64,000 nt of DNA from Io17-Chloro-G2 sp965226915 (lineage in GTDB: Bacteria > Chloroflexota > Dehalococcoidia > Lucifugimonadales > UBA3495), in contig CBDDEJ010000007.1 in the NCBI GenBank assembly GCA_965226915.1, positions 363,621-427,620 of the forward strand, written 5' to 3'. Below the pieces are notes generated by a model. It was not told the DNA's origin. It saw only the letters and a program-made list of their open reading frames with translations, and did not search any database. This document shows, piece by piece, positions 18,588 through 28,238 of this stretch. Within the stretch, counting starts at the first letter, position 1, and every line of letters starts with the position of its first letter. A program made the translations under genes and the position numbers.

Positions 18588-18725
18588 GTCCTCACCCCCA
18601 AAGCGAGTATCGCATTTCCAAGATATTTGTTTGCACCGGAGCAGGAGCGCACGGCAGCGCGCCCCACTTATCGGGCAGCTAGGAGTTTAGCAAAGGGCCA
18701 TGGGACAATCAATCAAAATCGCCAC

Positions 18726-18770
18726 CGGCAAACGGGCCATCGGCAAACGGGCCATCGGCAAACAGGCCAC
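18726..18770. repeat. Tandem repeat, 3 x 15 bp
   Basis: The unit CGGCAAACGGGCCAT occurs twice exactly and a third time with two changes. It lies in the 477-base gap 18588-19064, which I see as non-coding: it holds this repeat, the 26-bp tandem pair at 18956-19007, and no supported gene. Confidence 0.85.
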
Positions 18771-18955
18771 CGGCCCGGGGGAACGATTTCCCAGAAACAG
18801 CCCCATCTGGGTAGTTCGTCTGCGGTCGAGACTTGATCGCCAGGGAACGCCGCATCCTCAGCGGCTATTTGGCATCTAAAAAATAACTATTGTTTGTTTC
18901 ACTTCAAGGCTCCAATTTTGGTCGTGAACAAAATGCGTTTAGCGTTATTATCAAT

Positions 18956-19007
18956 ATGGATAGGCCAACCGGTTCTTCCGCATGGATAGGCCAACCGGTT
19001 CTTCCGC
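18956..19007. repeat. Tandem repeat, 2 x 26 bp upstream of lipoprotein gene
   Basis: A 26-bp unit containing GGATAGGCCAACCGGTTCTT is repeated exactly once, about 60 bases before the lipoprotein start at 19065. It may alter promoter or leader spacing. Confidence 0.85.
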
Positions 19008-19064
19008 CACGGAATAGAAAACTGGGAATCAACTACGGAGTTCAGTGCAACGGGGTGTGCGGTC

Positions 19065-19646
19065 ATGCGCAAGGCTAGTCTCCTTTCAGCAATGTGGCTT
19101 TGCCTGTTGCTCCTGAACCAGGCTTGCGGCACTTCTGACGTTTCTATACCTCCGACTGAATTAGCGCCACCGGCCGAATCAACGCCACCGGCCGAATCAA
19201 CGCCACCGGCCGAATTAGCGCCACCGGCCGAATCAGCGCCAACGGCAACAGTTACCGGCCTGCCGCGGCAACAGATCGAGGCAGCGGACGGGACACCGGA
19301 GACCGCGGTCATTCAGGTTTACGAATCGTTGGAGAAGGCGTTACGCACCGGGGACGGCAAACTGTGGCTGGACCTCCATGCTCAAAGTGCATTGGAAGAG
19401 ACAACAGACGAACGGAAACGCGGTATAGAGGAAAACCTTCCTACCCAACTAGATATACGCTTCCACTTCTCGTCAGTCGAGGTCCAAACGGACTCCGCCG
19501 CGGTGTTTGGAAAGTTGGCGCGTGAGGGCGAGGGGTCCCAGTTTCATGCAGTTCGGTTCGTCTTAGAAAATGGGTCTTGGAAGGTCTTGGAAGAACGGCT
19601 AGCCGAGAGCCGGCCGATCGATCAAGCGTCATTCTTGCCTCCGTAA
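19065..19646 (+). CDS. Hypothetical lipoprotein with Pro-Ala-Glu-Ser/Leu repeats
   Basis: The 193-residue protein starts with a lipoprotein signal (MRKASLL, hydrophobic core, LLNQAC lipobox, cysteine near residue 21). Next comes a low-complexity stretch built from four 18-bp DNA repeats (19165-19236), each encoding a PPAES(T/A)- or PPAEL-type hexapeptide. The C-terminal 120 residues look globular (VIQVYESLEKALRTGDGKLW) and resemble small NTF2-like or DUF4878-type extracytoplasmic domains, but I do not recognise a family. It should be membrane-anchored on the outer face. The next frame (19577-20197) overlaps its end. Confidence 0.75.
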   Translation: MRKASLLSAMWLCLLLLNQACGTSDVSIPPTELAPPAESTPPAESTPPAELAPPAESAPTATVTGLPRQQIEAADGTPETAVIQVYESLEKALRTGDGKLWLDLHAQSALEETTDERKRGIEENLPTQLDIRFHFSSVEVQTDSAAVFGKLAREGEGSQFHAVRFVLENGSWKVLEERLAESRPIDQASFLPP

Positions 19647-20197
19647 GATGGAGCCTTCACTTCAGAAGGGTCTCCTTGGTCTGGAGTCTCACCTGCAGAG
19701 GCGCGTCTGGAATCACCGGGACATGGGCCACACAAGCGGTTTACGACGAATCCTTTGTATACCTGCGCTTTGAAGGCGGCGTGGCTTTACCCACCACCGG
19801 CCAGGAAGTCGCAGACCAGTTCGTACCCGGCATCCCGATAATGCCCATATTAGAGATCGAGGTTGTCCCGGTTCAGGCCCAGGAGTCGCCCGAGACCCGG
19901 TTCATGGTCACGATTGGAGACGTTACAACCCAAAAGCCAAGTTTCGTCGAAACTGGCAAGGCGACAAGCACACGGTATTTCATGAACTACTCTCTTGCGC
20001 TCCAGGATAGCGAAGGGGAGCCGATTTTCCACAACTTCGCAGACTCCCTGGCTCGGCTCATCGAAGTAGATGCCAGATTCATCGAAGTCAAGATCCCTTG
20101 GGGCAGTCTGGGCATGGGAAATGAGGATGCCGCCCGGGTGATTTTGCACGATCGTTTCGGACCGCTCCTTCCCTACGAGATACGCCGGTTTCCATAA
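19577..20197 (+). CDS. Hypothetical protein, start uncertain
   Basis: An open frame of 206 codons overlaps the end of the lipoprotein gene. Only the part from about 19720 onward looks like protein: TWATQAVYDESFVYLRFEGG resembles beta-rich domains in which a strand pair reports on a ligand (DOMON/cytochrome-type sequences have similar WxAxxVYDxxxVYLRF). The first about 45 residues are Arg/Ser-rich and atypical. This suggests that the true N-terminus lies in another frame or that a frameshift removed it. I do not assign a function. Confidence 0.45.
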   Translation: MEGLGRTASREPADRSSVILASVRWSLHFRRVSLVWSLTCRGASGITGTWATQAVYDESFVYLRFEGGVALPTTGQEVADQFVPGIPIMPILEIEVVPVQAQESPETRFMVTIGDVTTQKPSFVETGKATSTRYFMNYSLALQDSEGEPIFHNFADSLARLIEVDARFIEVKIPWGSLGMGNEDAARVILHDRFGPLLPYEIRRFP

Positions 20198-20320
20198 GAC
20201 GGGACGAGTGGCGCCGTTTAGCCCACGAAATTGAGTTCTACGCCACAATTGCTTGACCGCTCAGGTGTAGCTATAATTTCAGCATCGGCAAAGTCCGGTT
20301 GATACGGTTCAGGGGGAGAG

Positions 20321-21412
20321 ATGGTTCAGCCTTCTAGATCGGCGGCTACCGCGGACGAACTGCAGAGCTTTTACCAGGATTTGCAGCCCAACAGCCTGGG
20401 CGCTCTATGGACCGTGCAAGAGCGGGCTTTGGTGGACGAACCCAAGAGCCAGGCGGTGGCCCACCTTTGGCCGTGGCGGGAATTGCGGCCCAGGGCCATG
20501 AAGGCCGCGGAATTGGTTGGCACCCTGGACGCTGAACGCCGGGTATTGATGTTGCTTAATCCCGGACTTGACGGCCGCATCGCCACTACCAACAGCCTGT
20601 TTTCCGGCCTGCAGATTGTCATGCCTGGAGAGGTCGCCCGGGCGCACCGGCACACCCCAGCAGCGCTGCGTTTCGTCATCGAAAGCCTGGGAGGCTACAA
20701 CACCGTCGACGGCGACCAGATCCCCATGAGGCCAGGCGACCTCGTGCTCACGCCCAATTGGACGTGGCACGACCACGGCAACGACACCGATGAGCCGATG
20801 ATCTGGTTGGACGGTCTGGACCTTCCACTGGTCCACATGCTGGAGGCGGTGTTCTACGAGCCGTATCCCGAAGACGTGCAACCCATCACCCAGGCGTTGG
20901 ATTCCACCCTGGCCCGTTACGGCGCCGGGACGCTGACGCCGGCATGGCAAACCTCCGATAGCGCCCATTCTCCACTGATGCACTACCCATGGGAGAAGTC
21001 CAAGGAAGCTTTGTTCCGGTTGGCTCCAGAGGTAGACGGTAGCCCTTACGACGCCGTTATCCTGTAGTACACGAATCCCACAACAGGCGGGTCAGTGATG
21101 CCCACCATGGCCTGCCACGTCCAGCTGCTCCGTCCGGGAGAGCGCACCAAAGCCCACCGCCACACTTCCAGCGCCATCTATCACGTGGTGGAAGGCGAAG
21201 GCGCATCAGTAGTCGACGGCCAGCGTATGGACTGGGAAACAAAGGACGTGTTCTGTGTGCCCGGTTGGGCCTATCATGAGCACGTCAACAGGTCGTCTTC
21301 AGAACCGGCGCTGCTTTTCAGCTTCTCCGACATCCCGGTTTTGAGGTCGCTCAACCTGCTTCGGGAACAATCCCACCCCGAGGAACATCAACGAACCAAC
21401 CCCTCAGCTTAA
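20321..21412 (+). pseudogene. Gentisate 1,2-dioxygenase-like bicupin with in-frame amber codon
   Basis: One frame of 364 codons reads as a full bicupin ring-cleavage dioxygenase but contains TAG at 21065-21067. The N-terminal cupin has AHRHTPAALRFVIE with late histidine WTWHDHGND. The second half begins YTNPTTGG, a hallmark of gentisate dioxygenases, and carries the second cupin AHRHTSSAIYHVVEG with AYHEHVN. Both iron-binding histidine sets are intact, so only the nonsense codon prevents a full product. Gentisate dioxygenase opens gentisate to maleylpyruvate. AGGGGGAGAG precedes ATG 20321. Either the gene is recently inactivated or the base is an assembly error. Confidence 0.85.
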
Positions 21413-21640
21413 CCGGGAACTACGCGTCAGCGAGGCCATCGGCGAATCCATCACCAACTTTCATCGCCGCGTTTTACGATGATCACGGCGGCGATTACGT
21501 CTACCGGTCTGAGCTCGGCGAACTCTACGTCCAGTTGGACGATTGGTGGAATTCCATTTACCAGATGAATACGCGTCACTTACCGATTTTTGGGCCCTGG
21601 AAAGCGAGGTGGCATATCTAAGTTCTCAAGTAAACAAATA
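21413..21640 (+). other. Possible decayed small reading frame
   Basis: Between the dioxygenase gene and the terminator a stretch reads FIAAFYDDHGGDYVYRSE and LYVQLDDWWNSIYQ in one frame. In another frame it reads DEYASLTDFWALESEVAYL, ending at TAG near 21640. It looks like a small gene broken by a shift. I do not recognise the family. Confidence 0.3.
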
Positions 21641-21670
21641 GCCTAATCCAGAATCCGCTTGCAACCAGAA

Positions 21671-21706
21671 GAAAGGCGCACCATAGCCGGTGCGCCTTTC
21701 GGTTTT
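21671..21706 (+). terminator. Intrinsic terminator
   Basis: AAAGGCGCACC, a six-base loop and GGTGCGCCTTT form a strong hairpin followed by CGGTTTTT. It separates the dioxygenase region from the CoA-transferase pair downstream. Confidence 0.85.
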
Positions 21707-21876
21707 TAAGGGCTTTTGGTGGTTCTCCGCACTCCCAAATAACACTTCTGTTTCTGGGGCCTGGACACTATACTGTGTCCTGATTGCACGCCCCGGCTCA
21801 TTCCCAGCCAAAACGCGCCCAATTCCTCGAAGATTACGCCCGAAGATTACGCCCGAGACTACGATGGAGGAACCGT

Positions 21877-23124
21877 ATGAAAGAAGACATGGCTTCTCTG
21901 ATACCTAACCCGTTTGGACCGCTCCAAGGTGTGCGCATCTTATCCAGCGGCACCATAATCGCCCAACCCTTCGCAGCCGCAATGGCGGCCGAGATGGGCG
22001 CCGAGGTCATCCAAATCGAGCGGCCCGGCCAAGGGGATGCCGTGTGGCGCAACTTGGAATTTCCCATCAATGGCGACAACGGCACCACCATCGCCGCCGG
22101 TTGGGTGCAAAATCGGCGAAACACTTTGCATACCACCCTCGATCTCTCAACGCCAAACGGCAAGGAGTTGTTCTTGGGACTGATCCCCAAAGTGGACATC
22201 TGGATGGAAAGCTCCATTCCCGGCGCGTACAAAGAATGGGGATTAGACGACGAGACTGTCCTCAAAGCCAACCCTAAATTGGTGATCTGCCACGTATCGG
22301 GCTATGGCCAGTACGGGCACCCAGACTATCTGGCCAGAGCGTCCTACGACTTCATCGGCCAAGCGTTCGGCGGATTGATGAACCTGACCGGCTTCCCCGA
22401 TCCTGAGCCACCGGTAAAAGCCACTCCCTGGACCGGCGACTACATCACCGCGCTTTTCTGCATCTGGTCCTCCCTGGCTGGCTACATCAGCGCCCAACGC
22501 ACGGGAGAGGGGCAAGTCATCGATCTAGCCCAATACGAGGCGGTTCACAACACGCTGGCAGGCACAATGGTCGCCTATTATGAGCTTGGGTTGACCCGGG
22601 AACGCAACGGGAATGCGGCGGGGATCTTTCAGCCCTACGACGCATTCCAGGCCAACGACGGCTGGGTAAACATCGCCGCGATCGGCCCCGGTTTTGATCG
22701 TCTGCTGGATGTGATTGGCCTAGACCGTAGTGACGACAAGTGGCGGGCGGCTGGTTACGAACCGGATTCTCCTGACGGAATCGAGTTCGACGCCGTCTTG
22801 CGCGGCTGGGTGTTGGATCATAGTGTGGAAGAAGTGGTGGAAACGTTGAACTCCTCTCAGATCGCCGCCTCGGCCATCATGACTCCCAAGGACATGGCCG
22901 AGGACCCCCACTACCAGATGCGAAACGTCCACATCGAGTGGGAAGATATCAATCTTGGGAGAAAGGTCAAGGGAACCGGGGTCATACCCAAGTTTTCCAA
23001 AACTCCGGGGGAGGTTTGGCGGGGATCCGTGCCATTGGGTTACGACAACGAGTCGGTCTACCAGCGTTATCTGGGCCTTTCACCCGCTGACCTGGACCAG
23101 CTTAAAGAAGAGGGTGTCATCTAG
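21877..23124 (+). CDS. CaiB/BaiF family III CoA-transferase (tandem paralogue 1)
   Basis: The 415-residue protein has the family III N-terminal block GPLQGVRILSSGTIIAQPFA and AEMGAEVIQIERPGQGDAVW (about 17-55), ISHVSGYGQ-type CHVSGYGQYG (about 140), and the presumed catalytic aspartate in PWTGDYITALFC (about 188). These enzymes move CoA between organic acids through glutamyl/aspartyl-anhydride chemistry. The start at 21877 follows GGAGG by six bases; a longer open frame to 21784 has no family character. The next gene (23424-24671) encodes a protein of identical length and closely similar sequence, so the two come from a tandem duplication. Confidence 0.93.
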   Translation: MKEDMASLIPNPFGPLQGVRILSSGTIIAQPFAAAMAAEMGAEVIQIERPGQGDAVWRNLEFPINGDNGTTIAAGWVQNRRNTLHTTLDLSTPNGKELFLGLIPKVDIWMESSIPGAYKEWGLDDETVLKANPKLVICHVSGYGQYGHPDYLARASYDFIGQAFGGLMNLTGFPDPEPPVKATPWTGDYITALFCIWSSLAGYISAQRTGEGQVIDLAQYEAVHNTLAGTMVAYYELGLTRERNGNAAGIFQPYDAFQANDGWVNIAAIGPGFDRLLDVIGLDRSDDKWRAAGYEPDSPDGIEFDAVLRGWVLDHSVEEVVETLNSSQIAASAIMTPKDMAEDPHYQMRNVHIEWEDINLGRKVKGTGVIPKFSKTPGEVWRGSVPLGYDNESVYQRYLGLSPADLDQLKEEGVI

Positions 23125-23168
23125 GCGATAGATCGTTGTAGTATCGACGCTCCGTGGCGCCCAAAGCA

Positions 23169-23198
23169 GGAAGGCCCGGCATGGTTGCCGGGCCTTCC
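23169..23198 (+). terminator. Intrinsic terminator
   Basis: GGAAGGCCCGGC, a six-base loop and its exact complement form a 12-bp stem 45 bases after the first CoA-transferase. It is followed by ATTTATCG and by a short tandem repeat ATCGTTAGCGTTTT/ATCGTTAGCGTTTC. So the two paralogues are probably separate transcription units despite being adjacent. Confidence 0.8.
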
Positions 23199-23423
23199 AT
23201 TTATCGTTAGCGTTTTATCGTTAGCGTTTCCGGCCCGGTCACCGCAAGGTTCGAAACCCTTCTGTTATCCCACTTCAACCCCTATACTGATGCCCATCCA
23301 CTCGACCTGCCTTGCTGAGTTGCTTACACAATGGCAAATCGAATTCGGCCAACGTAGCATGGCTCTGAATCGTCGCAAATCAGGCGAGTTTTCCGGTCTT
23401 GAGAAAACCAAGGGAGGATTCGC

Positions 23424-24671
23424 ATGCCTGAGGATATGGCTTCCCTGATACCCAATCCCTTCGGCTCGCTCCAGGGGGTGCGTATTTTATCCACGGGAAG
23501 CCTAGTCGCCCAACCCTTTGCCGCCGCCATGGCCGCGGAAATGGGTGCCGAGGTGATACAACTAGAGCAGCCCGGCCCGGGTGACGCACTGTGGCGAACC
23601 CTGGAGTTTCCCATTCAAGGGGAGAACGGCGACTCGGTCGCGGCGGGTTGGGTCCAGATGCGCCGCAACAGCTTTCACACCACGCTGGACATGTCTAGCC
23701 CCAAAGGCAGGGAGATGTTCCTGGAAATGATCCCCAAGGTGGACATCTGGATGGAAAGCTCTGTTCCGGGCACCTACCAAAAATGGGGGCTAGACGATGA
23801 AACGATCAAAAAAGCCAACCCAAAACTGGTCATAACCCACGTTTCGGGTTACGGCCAATACGGGCATCCCGATTACCTGAACCGGGCGTCCTATGACTTC
23901 ATCGGCCAGGCGTTTGGCGGTATGATGAATCTGATTGGCTTTCCCGACCCCGACCCTCCCGTGCGGGCCGCGCCTTGGACCGCCGACTTCATCACCGCCC
24001 TGTTCTGCCTCTGGTCGTCGCTTGCCGGATATATCAGTGCGCAGCGCACGGGGAAAGGGCAGGTGATCGACCTGGCCCAATACGAGGCGGTCCATCACAT
24101 CTTGGCGGGCACCATGGTAGCCTACAACGAACTGGGGTTGAACCGGGAACGGTCGGGCAACGCCGCCGGCCTGGCTCAACCGTACGACTCCTACGAAGCC
24201 AGCGATGGCTGGGTGGTGATAGCTGCGGTGGGGACGGTATTCGACCGTGTCTGCGGTGTCTTGGGATTGGAACCAGTAGACCCATATTGGCGTCCGGCGG
24301 CGACGGAAGTGGACTCCCCAGTAGGTATTGAGTTCGACGCCGTCCTGAGAGGTTGGGTGCTGGAGCACACGGTAAAAGAAGTGGTGGAGATCATGAACGC
24401 CGCCCGGGTCGGTTGCTCCTCTATCATGACCCCCAAAGATATGGCTGAGGACCCACACTTCCAAGCCAGGAACGTTCATATCGAATGGGATGACATCTCC
24501 CTGGGGCGAAAGGTCAAGGGAGTCGGCGTCACGCCCAAATTCTCGGACACGCCAGGCGAGATCTGGAGGGGATCAGTCCCCCTGGGCTACGACAACGAAT
24601 CGGTCTACCAGCATTATTTGGGCTTATCCCCCGCCGACTTGGAACAACTAAAAGACCAAGGAGTCATCTAG
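23424..24671 (+). CDS. CaiB/BaiF family III CoA-transferase (tandem paralogue 2)
   Basis: The 415-residue protein is closely related to the preceding one along its whole length, sharing for example MASLIPNPFG, QGVRILSTG, ESSVPGTYQKWGLDDET and the C-terminal YDNESVYQHYLGLSPADLEQ. The catalytic aspartate is in APWTADFITALFC (about 188). AGGGAGG lies before ATG 23424. A luciferase-like monooxygenase gene follows after ten bases and is probably co-transcribed, suggesting one pathway that activates and then oxidises an organic acid. The substrate is unknown. Confidence 0.93.
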   Translation: MPEDMASLIPNPFGSLQGVRILSTGSLVAQPFAAAMAAEMGAEVIQLEQPGPGDALWRTLEFPIQGENGDSVAAGWVQMRRNSFHTTLDMSSPKGREMFLEMIPKVDIWMESSVPGTYQKWGLDDETIKKANPKLVITHVSGYGQYGHPDYLNRASYDFIGQAFGGMMNLIGFPDPDPPVRAAPWTADFITALFCLWSSLAGYISAQRTGKGQVIDLAQYEAVHHILAGTMVAYNELGLNRERSGNAAGLAQPYDSYEASDGWVVIAAVGTVFDRVCGVLGLEPVDPYWRPAATEVDSPVGIEFDAVLRGWVLEHTVKEVVEIMNAARVGCSSIMTPKDMAEDPHFQARNVHIEWDDISLGRKVKGVGVTPKFSDTPGEIWRGSVPLGYDNESVYQHYLGLSPADLEQLKDQGVI

Positions 24672-24681
24672 GTAATTTGCT

Positions 24682-25800
24682 ATGAAATTTCACCTCTTTA
24701 TGCTGCCCACCATCGGCAGGCGCCACGAGTTGGAGCAGGGAATGGCGGGCGCCAGGGACGACCTGTACCAGCGAATGCTACAGGAGATCGGCGAGCAGGC
24801 CCGCTTGGCCGATGAGATGGGCTATTACGGCCTTGGCTTCACCGAGCACCATTTCCACATCGAGGGTTTCGAGCTTTCCACAAACCCGGTATTGCTCGAC
24901 ATGTTTGTCGGCATGCAGACCAAAAACCTCAAAGTGGGACAACTGGCCACGGTGCTGCCGGCCCATAATCCATTGAACGTGGCCGAAGACGTGGCCATGC
25001 TGGACCAAATGACCGGCGGTCGGGCCTACGCCGGGTTTGCCCGGGGATACCAGGACCGGTGGGTCAACACCCTGGGTCAGGCTCTGGGAGTCGGCGCGAC
25101 CAGTTCCGACAAGTCGCAACGTGACTTGGATAACCGGCGCGCGTTTGAAGAAGCTTGGGAGATCATCAAACTGGCGTGGACCAAAGACACGTTTTCCTAC
25201 GACGGCCACTTCTGGAAGATACCGCCGCCGGACACCCAATGGGACATGCCCGCGACGCTAAAATGGGGCAAGGGCGCGCAAGAAGGCGGCAGCCTAAAAG
25301 AGTTGGGAATCAGCCCCCATCCGTTGCAGAAGCCCCACCCGCCGGTTTACGCGCCCTTTACCTTCAGCGCCACCACGTCCCGTTTCTGGGCCAGGGAAGG
25401 CGGCACACCGGTGGTCATCAGCGACGACGTAGAGTTTTGCAAAACCCTGTTTCAGGTATACATGGACGAGGCAAACGGCGCGGGCCGCAATCTGAGTTAC
25501 GGCCAGGGAATGGCCATGGGCGGCGCTCTGTGTCTGGGAGAGACGCCCGAGCAGGCCCAAGAGATACGAGACCAATTCGAATGGTTTTTCAACACCTGGT
25601 TCGTACCCTTCGGCTTCCCTCCAGGATTGGTCTTCCAGGGCACCCCGGAGCAGGTCACTGAACAGATACGGGGTTTACATAAAGAACTAAAATTTCCCGA
25701 GTTATTCCTGTGGCTGAACACCGGCCTGGTAGACCACAACGTGATGATGCGCCAACTGGAGCTTTTCGCCACCAAGGTCATGCCTAACTTCGCCGGTTAA
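24682..25800 (+). CDS. Luciferase-like flavin-dependent monooxygenase
   Basis: The 372-residue LLM-fold protein begins MKFHLFMLPTIG and has ADEMGYYGLGFTEHHF (about 45-60), the central strand VGQLATVLPAHNPLNVAEDV (about 88-107) with LDQMTGGRAYAGFARG (about 110-125), and LQKPHPPVYAPF (about 214). It should bind a reduced flavin and O2 to oxidise an organic substrate. The ten-base gap from the CoA-transferase stop implies co-transcription. The N-terminal region and the wide spacing around residue 150 differ from the other three LLM proteins here, so it is a separate subfamily. Confidence 0.92.
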   Translation: MKFHLFMLPTIGRRHELEQGMAGARDDLYQRMLQEIGEQARLADEMGYYGLGFTEHHFHIEGFELSTNPVLLDMFVGMQTKNLKVGQLATVLPAHNPLNVAEDVAMLDQMTGGRAYAGFARGYQDRWVNTLGQALGVGATSSDKSQRDLDNRRAFEEAWEIIKLAWTKDTFSYDGHFWKIPPPDTQWDMPATLKWGKGAQEGGSLKELGISPHPLQKPHPPVYAPFTFSATTSRFWAREGGTPVVISDDVEFCKTLFQVYMDEANGAGRNLSYGQGMAMGGALCLGETPEQAQEIRDQFEWFFNTWFVPFGFPPGLVFQGTPEQVTEQIRGLHKELKFPELFLWLNTGLVDHNVMMRQLELFATKVMPNFAG

Positions 25801-25846
25801 CCGCTGGTACGAACCGCTCTCGGTTGCGCCGTTTGACGGAGGAACC

Positions 25847-26895
25847 ATGAACGCAGTCAATGTTGGCATCATTGGGGTGGGAAACTGCGCCTCCTCTTTG
25901 GTTCAGGGGGTGGAATATTACTCGAATCTAGCGGGTGTGCCGGATTGACGAACGTTGTGTGCGCCGGTTACGCGGTCTCAGACGTTAGGTTCACAGCCGC
26001 CTACGACGTCAACATTTCGAAGATCGGCCTCGATCTATCGGAAGCGATTTGGGAAGGGCCGAATAACGCGCTTAGATTCACCGATGTCCCCCACCTAAGG
26101 GTTCCGGTAAGTGAAGGGATCCTCAGCGATGGCCGGGGAAAATCACCGGCAGACAGGATTGACGCGCGCGGACGGGCAACGCTGGACGAAATCGTTGAGC
26201 ACCTAAAACTTATTGAAACACATGTTGTTGTGAATTTTCTACCTGTCGGTAGTCAAAATGCGTCTGAGTTGTATGCTGAGGCGGCACTCCGGGCCCGGTG
26301 TGCGTTTGTCAATTGCATACCGTCTGTAATCGCGCGCTCGGCGGATTGGTCATCCAAGTTCGAGAACGCCGGTTTACCGTTGCTGGGTGATGACCTCAAG
26401 AGCCAGTTCGGCGCGACGCTGGTGCACCATGCGCTCGTCGACGTGCTGTCGAGAAACGGTGTCCAACTCAAAAACACCTACCAGATCGTCAGCGGCGGCA
26501 ACATGGACTTTTTCAACATGCAAGATGCCGAACGCGTCGAGAGCAAGAAAACAACGAAAGTCCAAGGGCTCGGTGGCGCGGAACTCCCGGCGGAAAGCGT
26601 CCACTTCGGCGCGGAGTACGTGCCCTTCCTCAATGACCGCAAGATCGCCTTCATTCGATTGGAAGGCGATGCGTTCGGCGGAACACAACTCGAACTAGAG
26701 TTACGCATGAGCGTCGAAGATTCGCCAAGCGCCGCTGGGAACGTACTCGATGCCGTTCGTTACATGAAGTTCGCGATGGATCGAGGGATATCCGGGGTAG
26801 TCGACCCGGTCTCCTCGTTGCTTATGAAGGCAACCCCAGAGCCAATGAGCGAGCCTGCTGCGCTGTCCGGACTGAGCGCAATACTCGATCAATAA
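25847..26895 (+). pseudogene. ino1: Myo-inositol-1-phosphate synthase, one-base frameshift
   Basis: From ATG 25847 (GGAGG upstream) the first frame encodes NVGIIGVGNCASSLVQGVEY, the NAD-binding N-terminus of bacterial/actinobacterial inositol-3-phosphate synthase, then stops at about 25946. From about 25945 the +2 frame continues the family sequence with TNVVCAGYAVSDVRFTAAYD. It runs to 26895 with KIGLDLSEAIW, the lysine-rich FGATLVHHALVDVLSRNGV region and SSLLMKATPEPMS. Adding one G at CCGGATTG (giving CCGGGATTG) fuses both parts. The intact enzyme would convert glucose-6-phosphate to inositol-1-phosphate, a precursor for inositol lipids or solutes. It may be a true mutation or an assembly error. 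Confidence 0.85.
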
Positions 26896-26912
26896 ACAAC
26901 AATGCTGCAAGC

Positions 26913-28229
26913 CTACTTCACGTCGGGATGATAGTCCATCCCGATGTGTCCCTCTTCTTCCAGGGCGGCGTATTCCTGATCGGTGTAGCCCAGAAGGTCT
27001 TGATATAGATACTGGTTGTCTTCGCCTAGCCGTACGGGACCGCGGCGGATCTTGGCCGGGGTCTCAGACATTTTGTACGGCGCTCCGGGGTATAAGTGGG
27101 TTCCCGTGTCTTCCTGGTAGGCCTCTTCAAACGCGCCTCGATGGTTCAGATGCGGGTCGGAGAAGGCGTCCCTTTGGTCCATCACCGACCCGGCGGCCAC
27201 GCCTTTTTCTTGAAGCCGCAGCATCACGTCGTAAGGTTCCAGGGATTTGGTCCAGGCGCTGATCTTCTCGTCGATCTCATCGTGGCGCCGGCGCCGTTCG
27301 ACGGGGTCGTTTAGCTTTTCATCCTGGCTCCAGGCGGGCTCCCCCATCGCGTGAAGCAGACCGCGCCATTCATCATCGGCTCTGATCGTGATGCAAACCC
27401 AGCGGTCATCTCCCAGGCATGGGTAACAGCCCTGAATACCGTTCGGGTGCCGGTTGCCCAACGTCGACTGGTTGCGGCCGTTCATCGAAAAGTCCATGAA
27501 CGCCTCGCCCATGAACGGGATCAGGTTCTCAGCCTGGGACAATTCGATTAACTGGCCCTTGCCGGTTCGCCGGCGGTAATGCAATGCCGCCAGCACCGCG
27601 AACGCCCCCTGGGTGCCCGACGCGGCGTCTCCCATCAACACGCTGGTGGCGGCCGACGCGTCCATATCGGAATATCCGCGCATCAAAGTATGGCCCACGA
27701 CCCCTTCTATGTGGAAGCCAAATGACCGGTGATTCTGATAGGGGCCCTCATTGGCGTAAGCGGGCATCCGCAACAGGATCATCGAGGGGTTAATCTCTTT
27801 GAGCATCTCGTACGAAATTCCCAGTTTCTCCATTGTTTGGGTGGGATTGTTCTCCACGATCACGTCGGAGACAGATATCAATCGCCGCAGCACTTCCTGG
27901 CCCTTGGGTAGCAATAGGTCGACCGTCATACCTACCTTGTTGCTGCCGTGGGCGTTGAATAAGGGCATCCGGTTCCAGGGACGCTTCCCGGGGACCCGGC
28001 CTGGAGTACCGCCGCCGGACGGAGGCAGGGTCTTCAAAAGCTCCTCGGTTGGGCGCGGCGTCTGGCCCCTGGTCGAAGGGATGAAGACCTTGGTGGACTC
28101 CATCTTGATGACCTCAGCCCCCATGCCGGCCAGGAACGCCGCGCAATAAGGACCGGCCCAAACAACGCCGAACTCCAGCACTCTGATGCCATCTAACGGA
28201 AGTCTCGACTGTGGCCGTACGGTTGCCAT
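26913..28229 (-). CDS. CaiB/BaiF family III CoA-transferase
   Basis: The 438-residue protein has LDGIRVLEFGVVWAGPYCA and FLAGMGAEVIKMES (about 12-46) and an inserted Pro/Gly-rich loop at about 48-90 that the other three paralogues lack. The candidate catalytic aspartate is in TSVLMGDAASGTQGAFAV (about 205-222). GYYRRRTGKGQLIELS-type sequence (LHYRRRTGKGQLIELS) follows. The ATG at 28229 lies nine bases after the stop of another family III CoA-transferase on the same strand, so these form a two-gene unit. Confidence 0.92.
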   Translation of the reverse strand: MATVRPQSRLPLDGIRVLEFGVVWAGPYCAAFLAGMGAEVIKMESTKVFIPSTRGQTPRPTEELLKTLPPSGGGTPGRVPGKRPWNRMPLFNAHGSNKVGMTVDLLLPKGQEVLRRLISVSDVIVENNPTQTMEKLGISYEMLKEINPSMILLRMPAYANEGPYQNHRSFGFHIEGVVGHTLMRGYSDMDASAATSVLMGDAASGTQGAFAVLAALHYRRRTGKGQLIELSQAENLIPFMGEAFMDFSMNGRNQSTLGNRHPNGIQGCYPCLGDDRWVCITIRADDEWRGLLHAMGEPAWSQDEKLNDPVERRRRHDEIDEKISAWTKSLEPYDVMLRLQEKGVAAGSVMDQRDAFSDPHLNHRGAFEEAYQEDTGTHLYPGAPYKMSETPAKIRRGPVRLGEDNQYLYQDLLGYTDQEYAALEEEGHIGMDYHPDVK

Positions 28230-28238
28230 GGGCGGCTC

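Noticed and set aside
21065..21067. Pyrrolysine at the TAG of the gentisate-dioxygenase-like gene
   Set aside because: Pyrrolysine is confined to few lineages and mainly methylamine methyltransferases; nothing here supports it. A nonsense mutation or error is simpler.
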